Assembly: GCA_947502305.1 (NCBI GenBank)
Contig: CANMZA010000001.1
Location: 1,240,001-1,304,000, forward strand
Length of the DNA: 64,000 nucleotides
From: an uncultured Erythrobacter sp.
Lineage (GTDB): Bacteria > Pseudomonadota > Alphaproteobacteria > Sphingomonadales > Sphingomonadaceae
Direction of reading: 5' to 3'
Both the position numbers and the translations under genes were made by a program. The notes under the pieces were generated by a model. It saw only the letters and a program-made list of their open reading frames with translations. It had not been told where the DNA came from and searched no databases. Shown piece after piece: positions 54,463-63,352 of this stretch (its first letter is position 1; every line of letters starts with the position of its first letter).

Positions 54463-54915
54463 TCAAGGTTTGGGCGCAGAAGCGTCAGGCGGAATCGCAT
54501 AAGTCACGGTTGATTGCGCCGCGATATTGGCCTGATCCCCTTGCCACAGCCGCACATCGACCGTCGCCAACCGCCGCCCAAGTTTGATCAAATGCGCATC
54601 GGCATAGAACGGCTCTGCCGCAATCCCGCGCAGAAAACTCATATTGAGGTTGCTGGTCACCGCCATCGGCACAATCCCGATATGCGCAAGGATCACTGCA
54701 TAAGCGGCGCGGTCCGCCAGCGCCATTTGCGTTGGTCCTGAGACTATCCCGCCGGGGCGCAGCATGCTGCCAGCGGGCGTCTGGCGCAGCTGCATAAAGC
54801 CCGGCTCCACCCGAACAAATTCAAGGCTGGAATGATCGCCGCCGGGAAAGGCCTCGACAAAAAAGTCGGCCAATTGCTGCGCCGACAGCACGGTTTTTAG
54901 CTTTTGAGATGTCAT
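54463..54915 (-). CDS. PaaI-family hotdog thioesterase
   Basis: 150 residues from the ATG at 54915; a TTG two codons upstream is possible. The hotdog pattern is visible: FVRVEPGFMQLRQ, MLRPGGIVSGPTQMALADRAAYAVILAHIGIVPMAVTSNLNMSFLRG (active-site turn GGIVSGP in place of HGG, with the following Asp), then ADAHLIKLGRRLATVDVRLW. It is likely an acyl-CoA thioesterase; substrate unknown. It differs clearly from the thioesterase in the island. Confidence 0.82.
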   Translation of the reverse strand: MTSQKLKTVLSAQQLADFFVEAFPGGDHSSLEFVRVEPGFMQLRQTPAGSMLRPGGIVSGPTQMALADRAAYAVILAHIGIVPMAVTSNLNMSFLRGIAAEPFYADAHLIKLGRRLATVDVRLWQGDQANIAAQSTVTYAIPPDASAPKP

Positions 54916-54946
54916 GATCAAAGCATCGCTCTGATCCTCGCCAAAC

Positions 54947-55570
54947 TCAATAGCCCATCAGGCTCATGACTTCCTTGCGGCTACGGTGATCTTCAAGGAA
55001 ACAGCCCATCATCCGGCTGGTCAGCATTTCCACCTCATGCACTTTAACCCCGCGCCCGGTCATGCAACCATGTTCCGCCTCGATCACGACGGCAACGCCG
55101 CGCGGTTCCAGATTGTCCCAGATACATTCGGCCACTTCTGCGGTCAGACGTTCTTGCACCTGCAACCGATTGGCAAAGCCATGCAGAACGCGGGCAAGTT
55201 TGGAGATGCCGACAACCTTCTTGTCCGGCAGATACGCGATATGCGCCTTGCCGGTGATTGGCGCCATGTGATGTTCGCAATGCGAATGAAACGGAATGCC
55301 TTTCAGCAGGACGATCTCATCATAACCGCCGACTTCTTCAAAAATCCGGCTGAGATGGATGGCAGGATCGCTTTGATTGCCCTGACAATATTCCAGCCAC
55401 GCGCGGCCCACCCGCTTGGGCGTATCCAGCAACCCTTCGCGGGTCGGATCATCGCCAGCCCAGCGCAAGATGGTGCGAACCGCTTCTTGGACCTCTTCGG
55501 GAACGTCGGGCTTGTTCAAGGGATTCTCCGGATCAAATTCGTCGCGCGTGTGCACATTCAAATAATTCAT
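54947..55570 (-). CDS. folE: GTP cyclohydrolase I
   Basis: 207 residues from the ATG at 55570, which has a perfect GGAGG; the open frame to 55834 is not conserved and overlaps the divergent gene. Catalyses GTP to dihydroneopterin triphosphate, the first step of folate biosynthesis. Visible are TPKRVGRAWLEY, the zinc-binding SHCEHH (C98, H101) and EAEHGCMTGRGV with the third Cys, plus QVQERLTAEVAECIWDNLEPRGVAV. It is a type I enzyme (FolE1), zinc dependent. Confidence 0.97.
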   Translation of the reverse strand: MNYLNVHTRDEFDPENPLNKPDVPEEVQEAVRTILRWAGDDPTREGLLDTPKRVGRAWLEYCQGNQSDPAIHLSRIFEEVGGYDEIVLLKGIPFHSHCEHHMAPITGKAHIAYLPDKKVVGISKLARVLHGFANRLQVQERLTAEVAECIWDNLEPRGVAVVIEAEHGCMTGRGVKVHEVEMLTSRMMGCFLEDHRSRKEVMSLMGY

Positions 55571-55744
55571 GCATTTGCCTCCTAGGCATACCAAGCGGCT
55601 TTGTGCAAAGCCTCTTAGTCTTGTCACATGATCCCAAAGCCGGATTAACAGCGTTGCTTCAAAGACTTGAATGAAAAATTTGCATGTTGCGCATTCCCGA
55701 ACATTTGCGCCCGGTACGTGGATGCCCCTATTATAGGCGGCACA

Positions 55745-56191
55745 ATGGAAAACGCCCCCGCCCCTGCCCCCGCACACAATGCCAAACCAACCCCGGCAGA
55801 ATTCGAAGCCGCCGCGCGCGCTGTGCTGGCGCAATTGCCGGGGGAGTTTGCGGCGGAGTTGGCGGGCACAGTCCTGAAGATCGAAGAATTCGCCGGGCCG
55901 GAGCAGCTGGCCTCGGTCGATTTGGACAATCGCTGGGAGCTGACCGGCCTATATGAAGGCACCCCGCTGACGGAGCAATCTGTGTGGGACACTGCGCCAA
56001 GCCCGCCGACCATCACCCTATTTCGCCAACCGTTACTGCTGGAGATGCAGCAGACCGGCGTGCGATTCGCTGAATTGGTGCGCCACGTGGTGATCCACGA
56101 GGCTGGACATCATTTCGGTCTTTCGGATGAGGATATGCACGAGTTAGAGGAAGAAGCAGAAGCCCAAACCGAAGCCGAAGCCCCCGAATAG
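55745..56191 (+). CDS. Metallopeptidase-family zincin (DUF1025 type)
   Basis: 148 residues from the ATG at 55745. A short Pro/Ala-rich start leads to FEAAARAVLAQLPGEFAAEL, LTGLYEGTPLTEQS, PPTITLFRQPLL, and the zinc motif VVIHEAGHHFGLSDEDM (H118-E119-x2-H122). This matches small HExxH proteins annotated as metallopeptidase family; the physiological substrate is unknown. The tail is Glu-rich. The frame opens at 55667, but that portion overlaps the folE promoter region. Confidence 0.9.
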   Translation: MENAPAPAPAHNAKPTPAEFEAAARAVLAQLPGEFAAELAGTVLKIEEFAGPEQLASVDLDNRWELTGLYEGTPLTEQSVWDTAPSPPTITLFRQPLLLEMQQTGVRFAELVRHVVIHEAGHHFGLSDEDMHELEEEAEAQTEAEAPE

Positions 56192-56333
56192 ACGCACCCC
56201 GATGCCAAAGGCATCGCAAGGGCAACCGTCCACCGGTCAAAAGACCGCCCCTTCGTGGAGATTGGCTCGGCGGCAATGGCAAAGCCAATAAGCCGCGGGA
56301 GAGAAAAACTTCAAAACCCCGCAAAAACCAAAA

Positions 56334-56360
56334 AAGGGACTGCCCAGAAGGCAGTCCCTT
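56334..56360 (-). terminator. Terminator of tRNA-Arg
   Basis: The stem AAGGGACTGCC with its complement and a 5-base loop starts 3 bases after the tRNA CCA; on the minus strand it is followed by a T-run. Confidence 0.85.
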
Positions 56361-56363
56361 AAT

Positions 56364-56440
56364 TGGCGCACCCGGAAGGATTCGAACCTCCGGCCCCCTG
56401 ATTCGTAGTCAGGTACTCTATCCAGCTGAGCTACGGGTGC
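56364..56440 (-). tRNA. tRNA-Arg (ACG)
   Basis: The acceptor stem GCACCCG pairs with CGGGTGC, discriminator G, encoded CCA. The anticodon stem encloses CTACGAA with anticodon ACG (56404-56406 on the plus strand). The T arm has GGTTCGAATCC. The A34 should be deaminated to inosine so that all CGY/CGA codons are read. Confidence 0.96.
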
Positions 56441-56489
56441 GCTGGAGAGGGGGCATTTAGGCAGGGAGCGCGCACTTGGCAATCCTCTT

Positions 56490-56948
56490 TTACCCTTTTT
56501 CGAAAAGTCGCCGCGCCAAGTCCCGATCCAGCGGCGGTTTATCGAGCGATTCTATCTGTTCTGGCGTGAACATTCCGATTCGTCCGCCCTCCAACGCGCG
56601 CGGCTGACCGTCCCAAACATCAATTGTGTAAAGCAGGATGACAATCGGAGATCGCCCGGTTTCGGTGTGAATCTGCCCGCCCTGCGGCCCGGCTTCACTG
56701 GCGCGCTCTTCTGCAAAACCAGCGGGCACACAATGCTCTGCTCGCACCGTAATCCCCAGTTCCTCATGCAATTCACGGATCAAGGCTTTTACTGGAATTT
56801 CAGCATCTTCGACCTTGCCGCCAGGGAATTCCCATAGGCCGCCGTGATGTTTTTCAAAAGGTCTGCGCTGCATAAGCCACGTGTCTCCCGCATCTCCGCC
56901 TGCGACCCGCAATGCGCCTGCCACAACCCAGATCGGTCCGTTTGTCAT
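56490..56948 (-). CDS. mutT: Nudix hydrolase (MutT-like)
   Basis: 152 residues with a perfect Nudix box at 44-66: G-x5-E-x7-R-E-L-H-E-E-L-G-I. It is preceded by RRPFEKHHGGLWEFPGG, the pattern of MutT enzymes that hydrolyse 8-oxo-dGTP. The C-terminal FTPEQIESLDKPPLDRDLARRL fits. A broader (d)NTP substrate range cannot be excluded. Confidence 0.9.
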   Translation of the reverse strand: MTNGPIWVVAGALRVAGGDAGDTWLMQRRPFEKHHGGLWEFPGGKVEDAEIPVKALIRELHEELGITVRAEHCVPAGFAEERASEAGPQGGQIHTETGRSPIVILLYTIDVWDGQPRALEGGRIGMFTPEQIESLDKPPLDRDLARRLFEKG

Positions 56949-57069
56949 GCCTTCACCTTCTGCCCCATCCTGTCGGAATTTTTTCCATCTTTGTGTGTCC
57001 TCTCAACCTTTTCTTAACCTGGCGCGGCGATTTGTAATGGCATCAGGAACGTAGGTGACGGGTGAGATC

Positions 57070-57258
57070 ATGAAATTGACGACATTCCTTAAGCACATTG
57101 GGAACGACAATTCAGGTGCCACTGCTGTTGAATACGGACTGATTGTAAGTCTGATCGTCATTGCGATGATCGGTGCTCTTCAAGGCGTAGCCGGGGCGAC
57201 CATCGATACATGGAGTGACGTTGAGACTGCATCAGTGGAGGCAATGAGTAATTCATAA
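57070..57258 (+). CDS. Flp/Fap-type IVb pilin
   Basis: 62 residues from the ATG at 57070; the frame starts at 57055. The prepilin signature is SG-ATAVEYGLIVSLIVIAMIGAL: cleavage after Gly puts Glu at +5 and Tyr at +6, followed by one hydrophobic helix, as in Flp pilins of tight-adherence (Tad) systems. The C-terminal part is acidic. A second, shorter pilin gene follows at 57373 after 114 bases. Tad assembly genes are not in the window. Confidence 0.9.
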   Translation: MKLTTFLKHIGNDNSGATAVEYGLIVSLIVIAMIGALQGVAGATIDTWSDVETASVEAMSNS

Positions 57259-57372
57259 ATTTGAAAGGTTCCGAGTTAGGAATTTCTCAAGAGCTACGCA
57301 TTATCCCCATGATCGTCGGTTCACTACCATGAGCGGGCAAACGGGTACCGAAGACCAACCAGGAGACTACTA

Positions 57373-57537
57373 ATGAAATTTTTCAACAAACTGGCTCGTG
57401 ACGAGCAAGGCGCGACTGCAATTGAGTACGGCCTTATCGCTGCTCTGATCGCTGTTGCTGCAATTACCGCAATGGGTTCACTGGGTAACACCCTTTCGGA
57501 CACATTCTCGGAAGTTCAAACTGAAATGGAAACTTAA
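57373..57537 (+). CDS. Second Flp/Fap-type IVb pilin
   Basis: 54 residues, found by reading the sequence directly. The ATG at 57373 follows AGGAG with seven-base spacing. The translation begins MKFFNKLARDEQG-ATAIEYGLIAALIAVAAITAMG and ends SEVQTEMET. The Flp cleavage signature and hydrophobic helix are complete, and the length is typical of the major Flp pilin. A strong terminator follows. It probably forms a unit with the pilin upstream, or has its own promoter in the 114-base gap. Confidence 0.95.
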   Translation: MKFFNKLARDEQGATAIEYGLIAALIAVAAITAMGSLGNTLSDTFSEVQTEMET

Positions 57538-57568
57538 GCCCTTAACCGGACTTAATTGACCAAAAAGA

Positions 57569-57601
57569 GAGCGGCGGGGTTTTGGCCCCGCCGCTTTTTT
57601 T
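57569..57601 (+). terminator. Intrinsic terminator of the pilin genes
   Basis: The stem GCGGCGGGG / CCCCGCCGC with a 6-base loop is followed by seven T. Confidence 0.93.
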
Positions 57602-57652
57602 GTGCCTGAATGATAGGAGGCAAAACCTCCGCGCCTCAATCCACCGCCAGAC

Positions 57653-59125
57653 TTAACGGCCGCGCACGACGATTTTTACCTTTTGCCCGGCGATCAAGCC
57701 TTCGTCAGAACGAAGCCCGTTCAGCACACGGAACCGTGCAACTTGCCCGTCATCATAGGCCATTCGCCGCGCGAGACCCGCGACCGTATCGCCGCGCTGC
57801 ACTGTGACAACGTCGAGTCGGCGCGGAATAACCTGCGCGGCTTCGTTTGCGCTGATTCGGCGCATGGACTGGAACATGGTATTGAATGTGTTGGCTCGCC
57901 CTGCCGGAGTGATCGCGGCAAAGTGATAGGCGCGGTCATTCGCGAATTCATAGGCGAAGATCGTAACGTCCACCTGAGAATTTCCGTTATTCACGCGCGC
58001 CTGCCCATAGGCGGCGCGGATGCCGTTAACCGTCGTCCGCTCAATTGATTGCGGTGCCAAATTGTTATTTTCCCCGCCAAGCGCGGTGAATTGAGCGCGG
58101 ATATAGCTGTCCAAATCGCCATTATACGGCGCCAGCGTCAATTTCGCCTGCCCGCTTTGGCCATTAACACTAACCGCGCTCGACGAATTGACCATGTAGA
58201 AACCCTGCGGCGCGGTGAATTTCAACCGCAATTCGGGGTGAATGAAGTCGCTACCCTCGATCACGCCTTGCGACGGATCATCGCCGTAAAGCAATCCGTC
58301 GATCCGGCTGAGGAATGTGTCGCGATTCGTTACGCTGCCGGGCAGACCTTGCGCCGCAGAAAGCGCCCGCGCCACACGGCTCGCCGGGTCGGGGTGTGTC
58401 GATGCCCATTCGGGAACGCTGGCATTATCGCGGCCCTGCAATTGCGCATCGAGGCTGTTTTGCGCGGCCAAGCTAGCCAAAACTGTGCCCATTGCGCGCG
58501 GATCGTAACCGGCGCTGGTCAAATATTGGATGCCCAGATCATCCGCCTGCGTTTCCTGAGAGCGCGAGAATCGCAGCGTCAGCAATTGTGTTCCTTGCAA
58601 GAAAGTGCGCGAAACCGTCTCGCCAATCCCGCTATTGCCCAGCAAGACCGAGCTGCCGATTGCACCGAGAATCCCGATGATCGAATTGCGCTGCGCCGTT
58701 TGCTGGCGGCGCTGCGAATGGCGGGCGGCAACATGGCCGACTTCATGCCCCATAACGCCGGCCAATTCCGCCTCATTATTCATCAGCGTGACCAATTGCC
58801 GGGTCGTATAAATATAGCCGCCCGGCACCGCAAAAGCGTTGTTCACGGGGGAATTTAGCAGGCTCACTGTAAAGCTCTCACGCGCATTGCCGAGGCCCGA
58901 TTGCACCGCAATATTTTTGCCGACTTGTTCGACATATTGCGCCTGAGACCCGGTCATCGCGCCGCCAAATTGCTCCAAAAATTGCGGGTGATATTCCGCG
59001 CCTTGCTGCGCCTCTGTCGTGGTGATCGGAGTGGATGCGGACGGCACCGCGCCCCCGCCCATGCAACCGCTTAGCGCCAGTGCCAAAGGCGCCGCGCCTG
59101 CGAATAAGAATTTGCGATTGGTCAT
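57653..59125 (-). CDS. M48-family metalloprotease lipoprotein with LysM domain
   Basis: 490 residues from the ATG at 59125, which has a GGGAG site; the frame to 59236 is not conserved. The signal peptide ends in a lipobox LALSGC. The M48 domain has the zinc motif VMGHEVGHVAARHSQRR near residue 125, the third-ligand region RSQETQADDLGIQYLTSAGYDPRAM, and a helical follow-up. The C-terminus (VVTVQRGDTVAGLARRM to GQKVKIVV) is a LysM module for peptidoglycan. This is the BepA/YfgC-like group that handles misfolded outer-membrane proteins. A CtrA-type box lies about 70 bases upstream. Confidence 0.92.
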   Translation of the reverse strand: MTNRKFLFAGAAPLALALSGCMGGGAVPSASTPITTTEAQQGAEYHPQFLEQFGGAMTGSQAQYVEQVGKNIAVQSGLGNARESFTVSLLNSPVNNAFAVPGGYIYTTRQLVTLMNNEAELAGVMGHEVGHVAARHSQRRQQTAQRNSIIGILGAIGSSVLLGNSGIGETVSRTFLQGTQLLTLRFSRSQETQADDLGIQYLTSAGYDPRAMGTVLASLAAQNSLDAQLQGRDNASVPEWASTHPDPASRVARALSAAQGLPGSVTNRDTFLSRIDGLLYGDDPSQGVIEGSDFIHPELRLKFTAPQGFYMVNSSSAVSVNGQSGQAKLTLAPYNGDLDSYIRAQFTALGGENNNLAPQSIERTTVNGIRAAYGQARVNNGNSQVDVTIFAYEFANDRAYHFAAITPAGRANTFNTMFQSMRRISANEAAQVIPRRLDVVTVQRGDTVAGLARRMAYDDGQVARFRVLNGLRSDEGLIAGQKVKIVVRGR

Positions 59126-59193
59126 GTGTGCTCTCCCGCTTGAAGCCTGTTTTAGGCGTCCGCCCGCATACGCAAACGCGCCGTGGGTTTGTT

Positions 59194-59208
59194 TTAAATC
59201 GGGATTAA
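59194..59208. promoter_or_regulatory. CtrA-type box TTAA-N7-TTAA
   Basis: TTAA-ATCGGGA-TTAA, a perfect match to the CtrA consensus of alphaproteobacteria, followed by C. It lies in the intergenic space upstream of the M48 gene, whose start is at 59125 on the minus strand. Functional binding is inferred. Confidence 0.55.
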
Positions 59209-59248
59209 CTATCGGGAAAAGCAGCGTAAGGGGCAAGCCCCGTCAATG

Positions 59249-60208
59249 TTATCCACCCAGCTGTAAGAACCGTTCCTCGCGTAGGCGCAGCAATGTCTCG
59301 CTGTCCATTTCGCTCAATTTATCAAGCTCTTCGCCAAGAACCTTACCAAGGTTTCGCGCCATTCCGGGGCCATCGCGATGCGCGCCGCCGATAGGTTCTT
59401 TTACAATTCTGTCGATGACATTCAGCCGCTTAAGGTGCTGAGCCGTGATCCGCATGGCTTGCGCCGCGTCGGCGGCTTTGTCCGCTGTGCGCCACAGGAT
59501 CGATGCGCAACCCTCTGGCGAAATCACCGAATACACCGCATGTTCGAGCATCAGCACCCGCTCTGCACTGGCCAAAGCCACCGCCCCGCCGGAACCGCCC
59601 TCACCCACAACAACCGCAACCATCGGCACAGGCAAGGCAAGGCATGCCTCTGTCGAGCGCGCGATCGCTTCGGCTTGGCCGCGTTCTTCGGCTTCAATGC
59701 CGGGGAATGCCCCTGATGTGTCCACCAATGTTACCACCGGCAAACCAAATCGTCCGGCGAGCTCCATCAAACGGATCGCTTTGCGATAGCCTTCTGGTTT
59801 GCCCATTCCGAAATTGTGTTTGATGCGCGATTGCGTGTCGTGGCCTTTTTCATGACCGATCAACATCACGCGCCGCTGTTTGCCATCTGGCCCAGCCAAT
59901 TTGGCAAAGCCGCCCATGATCGCCTCATCCTCGCCATACAAACGATCCCCGCCCAGAGGCATGAAATCGGTAAAGGCGTGATCAACATAATCGCGGAAAT
60001 GCGGACGCTGCGGATGGCGCGCGACCTGCGTTTTTTGCCACGGCGTGAGCGAGGCATAGGTGCTGGCCAGCAATTCGGCGCTCTTCGCCTCTAGCCGCTC
60101 AATCTCTGCCGCCACATCGACTTCATGATCGGCATCAACATCGCGCAATTCATCAATGCGCTGCTTAAGGCTGGAGACGGGTTTCTCAAATTCGAGGTAA
60201 GAAATCAT
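59249..60208 (-). CDS. accA: Acetyl-CoA carboxylase carboxyltransferase subunit alpha
   Basis: 319 residues, the full length of AccA. It starts [19 protein letters not shown], then [47 protein letters not shown], and [41 protein letters not shown], the crotonase-fold acceptor site. With AccD it transfers carboxyl from biotin to acetyl-CoA for fatty-acid synthesis. It lies 46 bases after xerD on the same strand. Confidence 0.98.
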   Translation of the reverse strand: MISYLEFEKPVSSLKQRIDELRDVDADHEVDVAAEIERLEAKSAELLASTYASLTPWQKTQVARHPQRPHFRDYVDHAFTDFMPLGGDRLYGEDEAIMGGFAKLAGPDGKQRRVMLIGHEKGHDTQSRIKHNFGMGKPEGYRKAIRLMELAGRFGLPVVTLVDTSGAFPGIEAEERGQAEAIARSTEACLALPVPMVAVVVGEGGSGGAVALASAERVLMLEHAVYSVISPEGCASILWRTADKAADAAQAMRITAQHLKRLNVIDRIVKEPIGGAHRDGPGMARNLGKVLGEELDKLSEMDSETLLRLREERFLQLGG

Positions 60209-60254
60209 GCAAATGCGCTAATCTCTCCGCCGCCGTGTGGCAAGCATCGGTTGT

Positions 60255-61145
60255 TCAGCGCCCCCGTCTTGCCAAAGGGTGCCGGGTGTTGACCAGTTCC
60301 ACCAAACGCGCCGCATCGACATGGGTGTAAATTTGCGTAGTTGCGATGTCGGCATGGCCCAGCAATGTTTGCAAGACGCGCAAATCAGCGCCCCCCTCCA
60401 GCAAATGCGTTGCGAAAGCGTGGCGCAGGACATGCGGGCTGATCCCGGCGGGGTCGAGATCGGCGCGCACGGCCAATTCCTTCAACATCTGAAACAGGCG
60501 AACTCGCGACAAATGCTTGGCACCCTTGCCGCTGCGCGACGGGAACAGATGCCGCGATGGCGGATCGCCGAGCCGCACTTTGAGCCATTCGGCGAGCGCG
60601 TATTTAGCGCGCTCACTAACCGGCACCATGCGCGCCTGACCACCTTTGCCCATCACCGTGATCAGCGGCGCATCGCGCGGCACGGATGACAGCGGCAGCC
60701 CGACCAATTCCGTGGCACGCAGGCCCGAACCATAGAGCAGTTCCAGCAAAGCCAATTGCCGCACCGCTGCGGGCTTGCCGCTCGACGCCTCCAGTTCTGC
60801 GCGTGATAACAATGCCTCAACCGCATCATGCCCCAGAATTTTGGGCAGGGGGCGGCGCGTGCGGGGCTGCGGCAGAGCGCCGGAAGGGTCTTCGTCGCGC
60901 CACCCTTCATCCACCGCAAAGCCGAAATATTGCCGCAAAGCCGACGCCTTGCGCGCCACGGTAGAAGGGGCCAGCGCCGCCCATTCGCCCGCCAATTTCG
61001 CCACAGCGGCGCGCGGAGCCAAGGCGAGATCACCGAGCGCGTCCTCTGCGCCCGACAGATCGCGGGCATAGGCCGCCAATGTGTTTGCCGCCGCCCCGCG
61101 TTCGGCGGCGAGCATATCGAGAAAAGCCTGAGTGGAGGCTGACAT
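60255..61145 (-). CDS. xerD: Site-specific tyrosine recombinase XerD
   Basis: 296 residues. The N-terminal SAM-like core-binding domain (about 1-90) is followed by the catalytic domain with R143 (YGSGLRATELVGL), K167 (GKGGQARMVP), H238-x2-R241 (SPHVLRHAFATHLLEGGADLR), H264 (LLGHADIATTQIYTHVD) and Y273. With XerC it resolves chromosome dimers at dif. The chromosomal neighbours (accA, aroK) and the lack of an arm domain set it apart from the island integrase. Confidence 0.94.
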   Translation of the reverse strand: MSASTQAFLDMLAAERGAAANTLAAYARDLSGAEDALGDLALAPRAAVAKLAGEWAALAPSTVARKASALRQYFGFAVDEGWRDEDPSGALPQPRTRRPLPKILGHDAVEALLSRAELEASSGKPAAVRQLALLELLYGSGLRATELVGLPLSSVPRDAPLITVMGKGGQARMVPVSERAKYALAEWLKVRLGDPPSRHLFPSRSGKGAKHLSRVRLFQMLKELAVRADLDPAGISPHVLRHAFATHLLEGGADLRVLQTLLGHADIATTQIYTHVDAARLVELVNTRHPLARRGR

Positions 61146-61154
61146 AAGGGCGCG

Positions 61155-63053
61155 TTACCCGCGCGCGACCGCCTCTGCGGCGATCATCCGGGCCTCTGCC
61201 TCCATCCCCACCCGGCGCAGAGCGGAGACGATGTGATACAGATGCAGCGGGGTCATTTGCGACCATTCCCGCCCCTGCATGCCCAATCCAGCAAACAAAG
61301 CCACCATAGCGGGATTCTCCACCTCTGCCGCGCGATCAATCATACGGGTCCAGCGTGTCTGGCGCGATAAATCTGCGCCGTAATCCCCTGCGTCCCCGGC
61401 GGCCATCCGGCCAAGTCCCGCCAAGCCCGCAGCCAGAAACGCAGATTTGCGCGCCTCTTCGCTGACATCGTCGCTGTAAAAACTATCGACCCCGTCAATG
61501 TCTGCATTGCCCGCATTCGGATCAGACAAAGCGACCAAGGCCCAGCCCATTGAGCCGGGCTGAACCACGGAACTCCAGCTCGCCGCGTCGCGGTCCAATC
61601 CGGCGGTCAACATGGACGCAATCAACGCGCCCGCCGCATCTGCAGTGTCATCAGAAGGTTCAATCCGCGCCGCGGCATAGGCGGTCAAAATCTGCCCAGC
61701 AAAGCCGGGATCGCCTTCTCCCCATAGGCCGCGCATCGCGGTCAGCCGGATCGCATCATCGCCGCCAACGAACGCTTCCCTTAAACGGGCCGCCCGGTCA
61801 GAGGCTTCGCCGCCAATGGCGTTGTCGGAATAGACCTGGCTGTAAATATCGACCATCGCGGCTGCTGAAAGCACCCCCCTGCTCGCCGCGAATTCCGCAT
61901 ATCTGGCCCGCGCCGCGAGTGGCAACATCGGCGCAGATGCCGCCGCGAGCGGATAATAATCGCCGCTTTGCCCCTCTAGCGCAGCCGTCACCAATCCCTC
62001 TGGAATGTCATCGCCCACCGCATTGGCAATCGCAAAACGCCACGGGGTTAGCTCTTCTACGCCCTCCCAAGAAACCGTCGTCCCGCCCCGCCCGCGCCCG
62101 GCGGCACCGGCGTAACGCTGCGCCAACAAAATATCGATTTCAGGGGCAATTTCATCATTTTGCGCGCCATTAAGCTGCGATCCAGCCAAGGCGCCTTCGC
62201 CCGCATAGGCATTGCAGATTGCCTGCATCATCACCCATTGCGGATTGTCACGCGCGCCGCCTTGCAACCGCACCGCAGGGCACGCACCGACCAAATCAGC
62301 CGACGCAATATATGCCGTCAGCGCTTGGCTGGTCATCGCGGTTGACCAATTGCCAGTATCCACGTCTTGCACCAAAGCGCGTGTCGCAGAATATTCGCCC
62401 ATTGAATTGAGCACACCGGCACGCAGAGCGGCAAATTCGACCGGGTTCATCCCCTCCGGCGCGGTTAGCCTGCTCGCCAAAGCACGGCGCATCATGATGT
62501 GGCCCCAGCGCGAAACGAACGGCCCTTTCGTCCCGGCCAAAATGGCGCGCACCAAATTTTGCGGCTGCTTTACCAAAGCCTTGGTGGGGAAACCGCCTTC
62601 TTCGGGAGACAAAACGCCGACCTGCGACAGCGAACGGCGCGCGGCGGGCGGGATGTCATATTGCGGTTTCAGTCCCAGCAAATCATCGAGCTGATCGGTG
62701 GACAGGTCTTCCAATTCTTCAAGCGATGGCAGGCCAGACAAATCGGCTTGCGGCACAGGCGGCACATTGCCGGGCGCTGCTGCTGCGCCGGGAAGCGGCA
62801 CAGAGGCGGGGGCTCCGCCTGGTGTCGCAGGGCGAACAGGAGCAGCCGTTGGTGCCGTCACCGGCGCAGCGGTAGGCTGAGGCGCGGGGGTTGGCGCAGG
62901 TGCCGGGTCATCAAAGCCCGGCGGCAACAGCGATTCCGGTGCGTCTTGCGCCGCGGCGCCAATGGAAAAGACTCCCAAGACGCCGCCCGCGACCGCGAGT
63001 GAAATCACCGCCGCGCCAGAGGTCAGACCCGCGATCAATCCGGCGCGCTTCAT
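61155..63053 (-). CDS. Large exported protein of unknown function
   Basis: 632 residues. The N-terminal hydrophobic segment (LIAGLTSGAAVISLAVAGGVLGVFSIGAAAQ) is a signal peptide or anchor. A Pro/Ala/Thr-rich region (about 40-105) is likely extended in the periplasm. The remaining 500 residues are Ala-rich and look like an alpha-helical repeat array, with many A-x-x-A helices and few aromatics. I recognise no catalytic motif. It is coupled to the small membrane protein upstream by a 4-base overlap and lies 9 bases before xerD. I recall the same arrangement between aroK and xerD in other sphingomonads, unverified. Confidence 0.8.
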   Translation of the reverse strand: MKRAGLIAGLTSGAAVISLAVAGGVLGVFSIGAAAQDAPESLLPPGFDDPAPAPTPAPQPTAAPVTAPTAAPVRPATPGGAPASVPLPGAAAAPGNVPPVPQADLSGLPSLEELEDLSTDQLDDLLGLKPQYDIPPAARRSLSQVGVLSPEEGGFPTKALVKQPQNLVRAILAGTKGPFVSRWGHIMMRRALASRLTAPEGMNPVEFAALRAGVLNSMGEYSATRALVQDVDTGNWSTAMTSQALTAYIASADLVGACPAVRLQGGARDNPQWVMMQAICNAYAGEGALAGSQLNGAQNDEIAPEIDILLAQRYAGAAGRGRGGTTVSWEGVEELTPWRFAIANAVGDDIPEGLVTAALEGQSGDYYPLAAASAPMLPLAARARYAEFAASRGVLSAAAMVDIYSQVYSDNAIGGEASDRAARLREAFVGGDDAIRLTAMRGLWGEGDPGFAGQILTAYAAARIEPSDDTADAAGALIASMLTAGLDRDAASWSSVVQPGSMGWALVALSDPNAGNADIDGVDSFYSDDVSEEARKSAFLAAGLAGLGRMAAGDAGDYGADLSRQTRWTRMIDRAAEVENPAMVALFAGLGMQGREWSQMTPLHLYHIVSALRRVGMEAEARMIAAEAVARG

Positions 63054-63301
63054 TCGCCCGCCCCGTTCACTGTTTCAAGGCTGGCTGGCGTAGAATGCGC
63101 AATGCTTTGTGAAATCGGATGGATCGGTTCTTCTCCGCCGTCAAAATAGGCCAGCGCCAATATCGCCGCCACGCCAACTGACGCATAAATCACCCAGCGC
63201 CGACGGATTGGCCCGAAATAGGCCGGGGCGCGCTTCGAGGCGTGTTTCGGTGCGTCTGCACCCATGGGAAGGATCGGCTGTTTAGACATGTGGCCAGACA
63301 T
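63050..63301 (-). CDS. Small single-pass membrane protein
   Basis: 83 residues. A basic N-terminal part (KHASKRAPAYFGPIRRRW) precedes one membrane helix (VIYASVGVAAILALAYF), and a short polar tail follows, so the N-terminus should be cytoplasmic. The stop overlaps the start of the large exported protein by 4 bases, suggesting the two work together. An ATG at 63289 is a possible alternative start. It is divergent from aroK. Confidence 0.72.
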   Translation of the reverse strand: MSGHMSKQPILPMGADAPKHASKRAPAYFGPIRRRWVIYASVGVAAILALAYFDGGEEPIHPISQSIAHSTPASLETVNGAGE

Positions 63302-63352
63302 ATTGCTCAGACATATTGCGCGCGCTCTACCCCATCTATAGGCGTTGGGGCA

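Noticed and set aside
55571..55834. 88-codon extension in front of FolE
   Set aside because: A perfect GGAGG precedes the ATG at 55570, which begins the conserved protein; the extension overlaps the divergent zincin gene.
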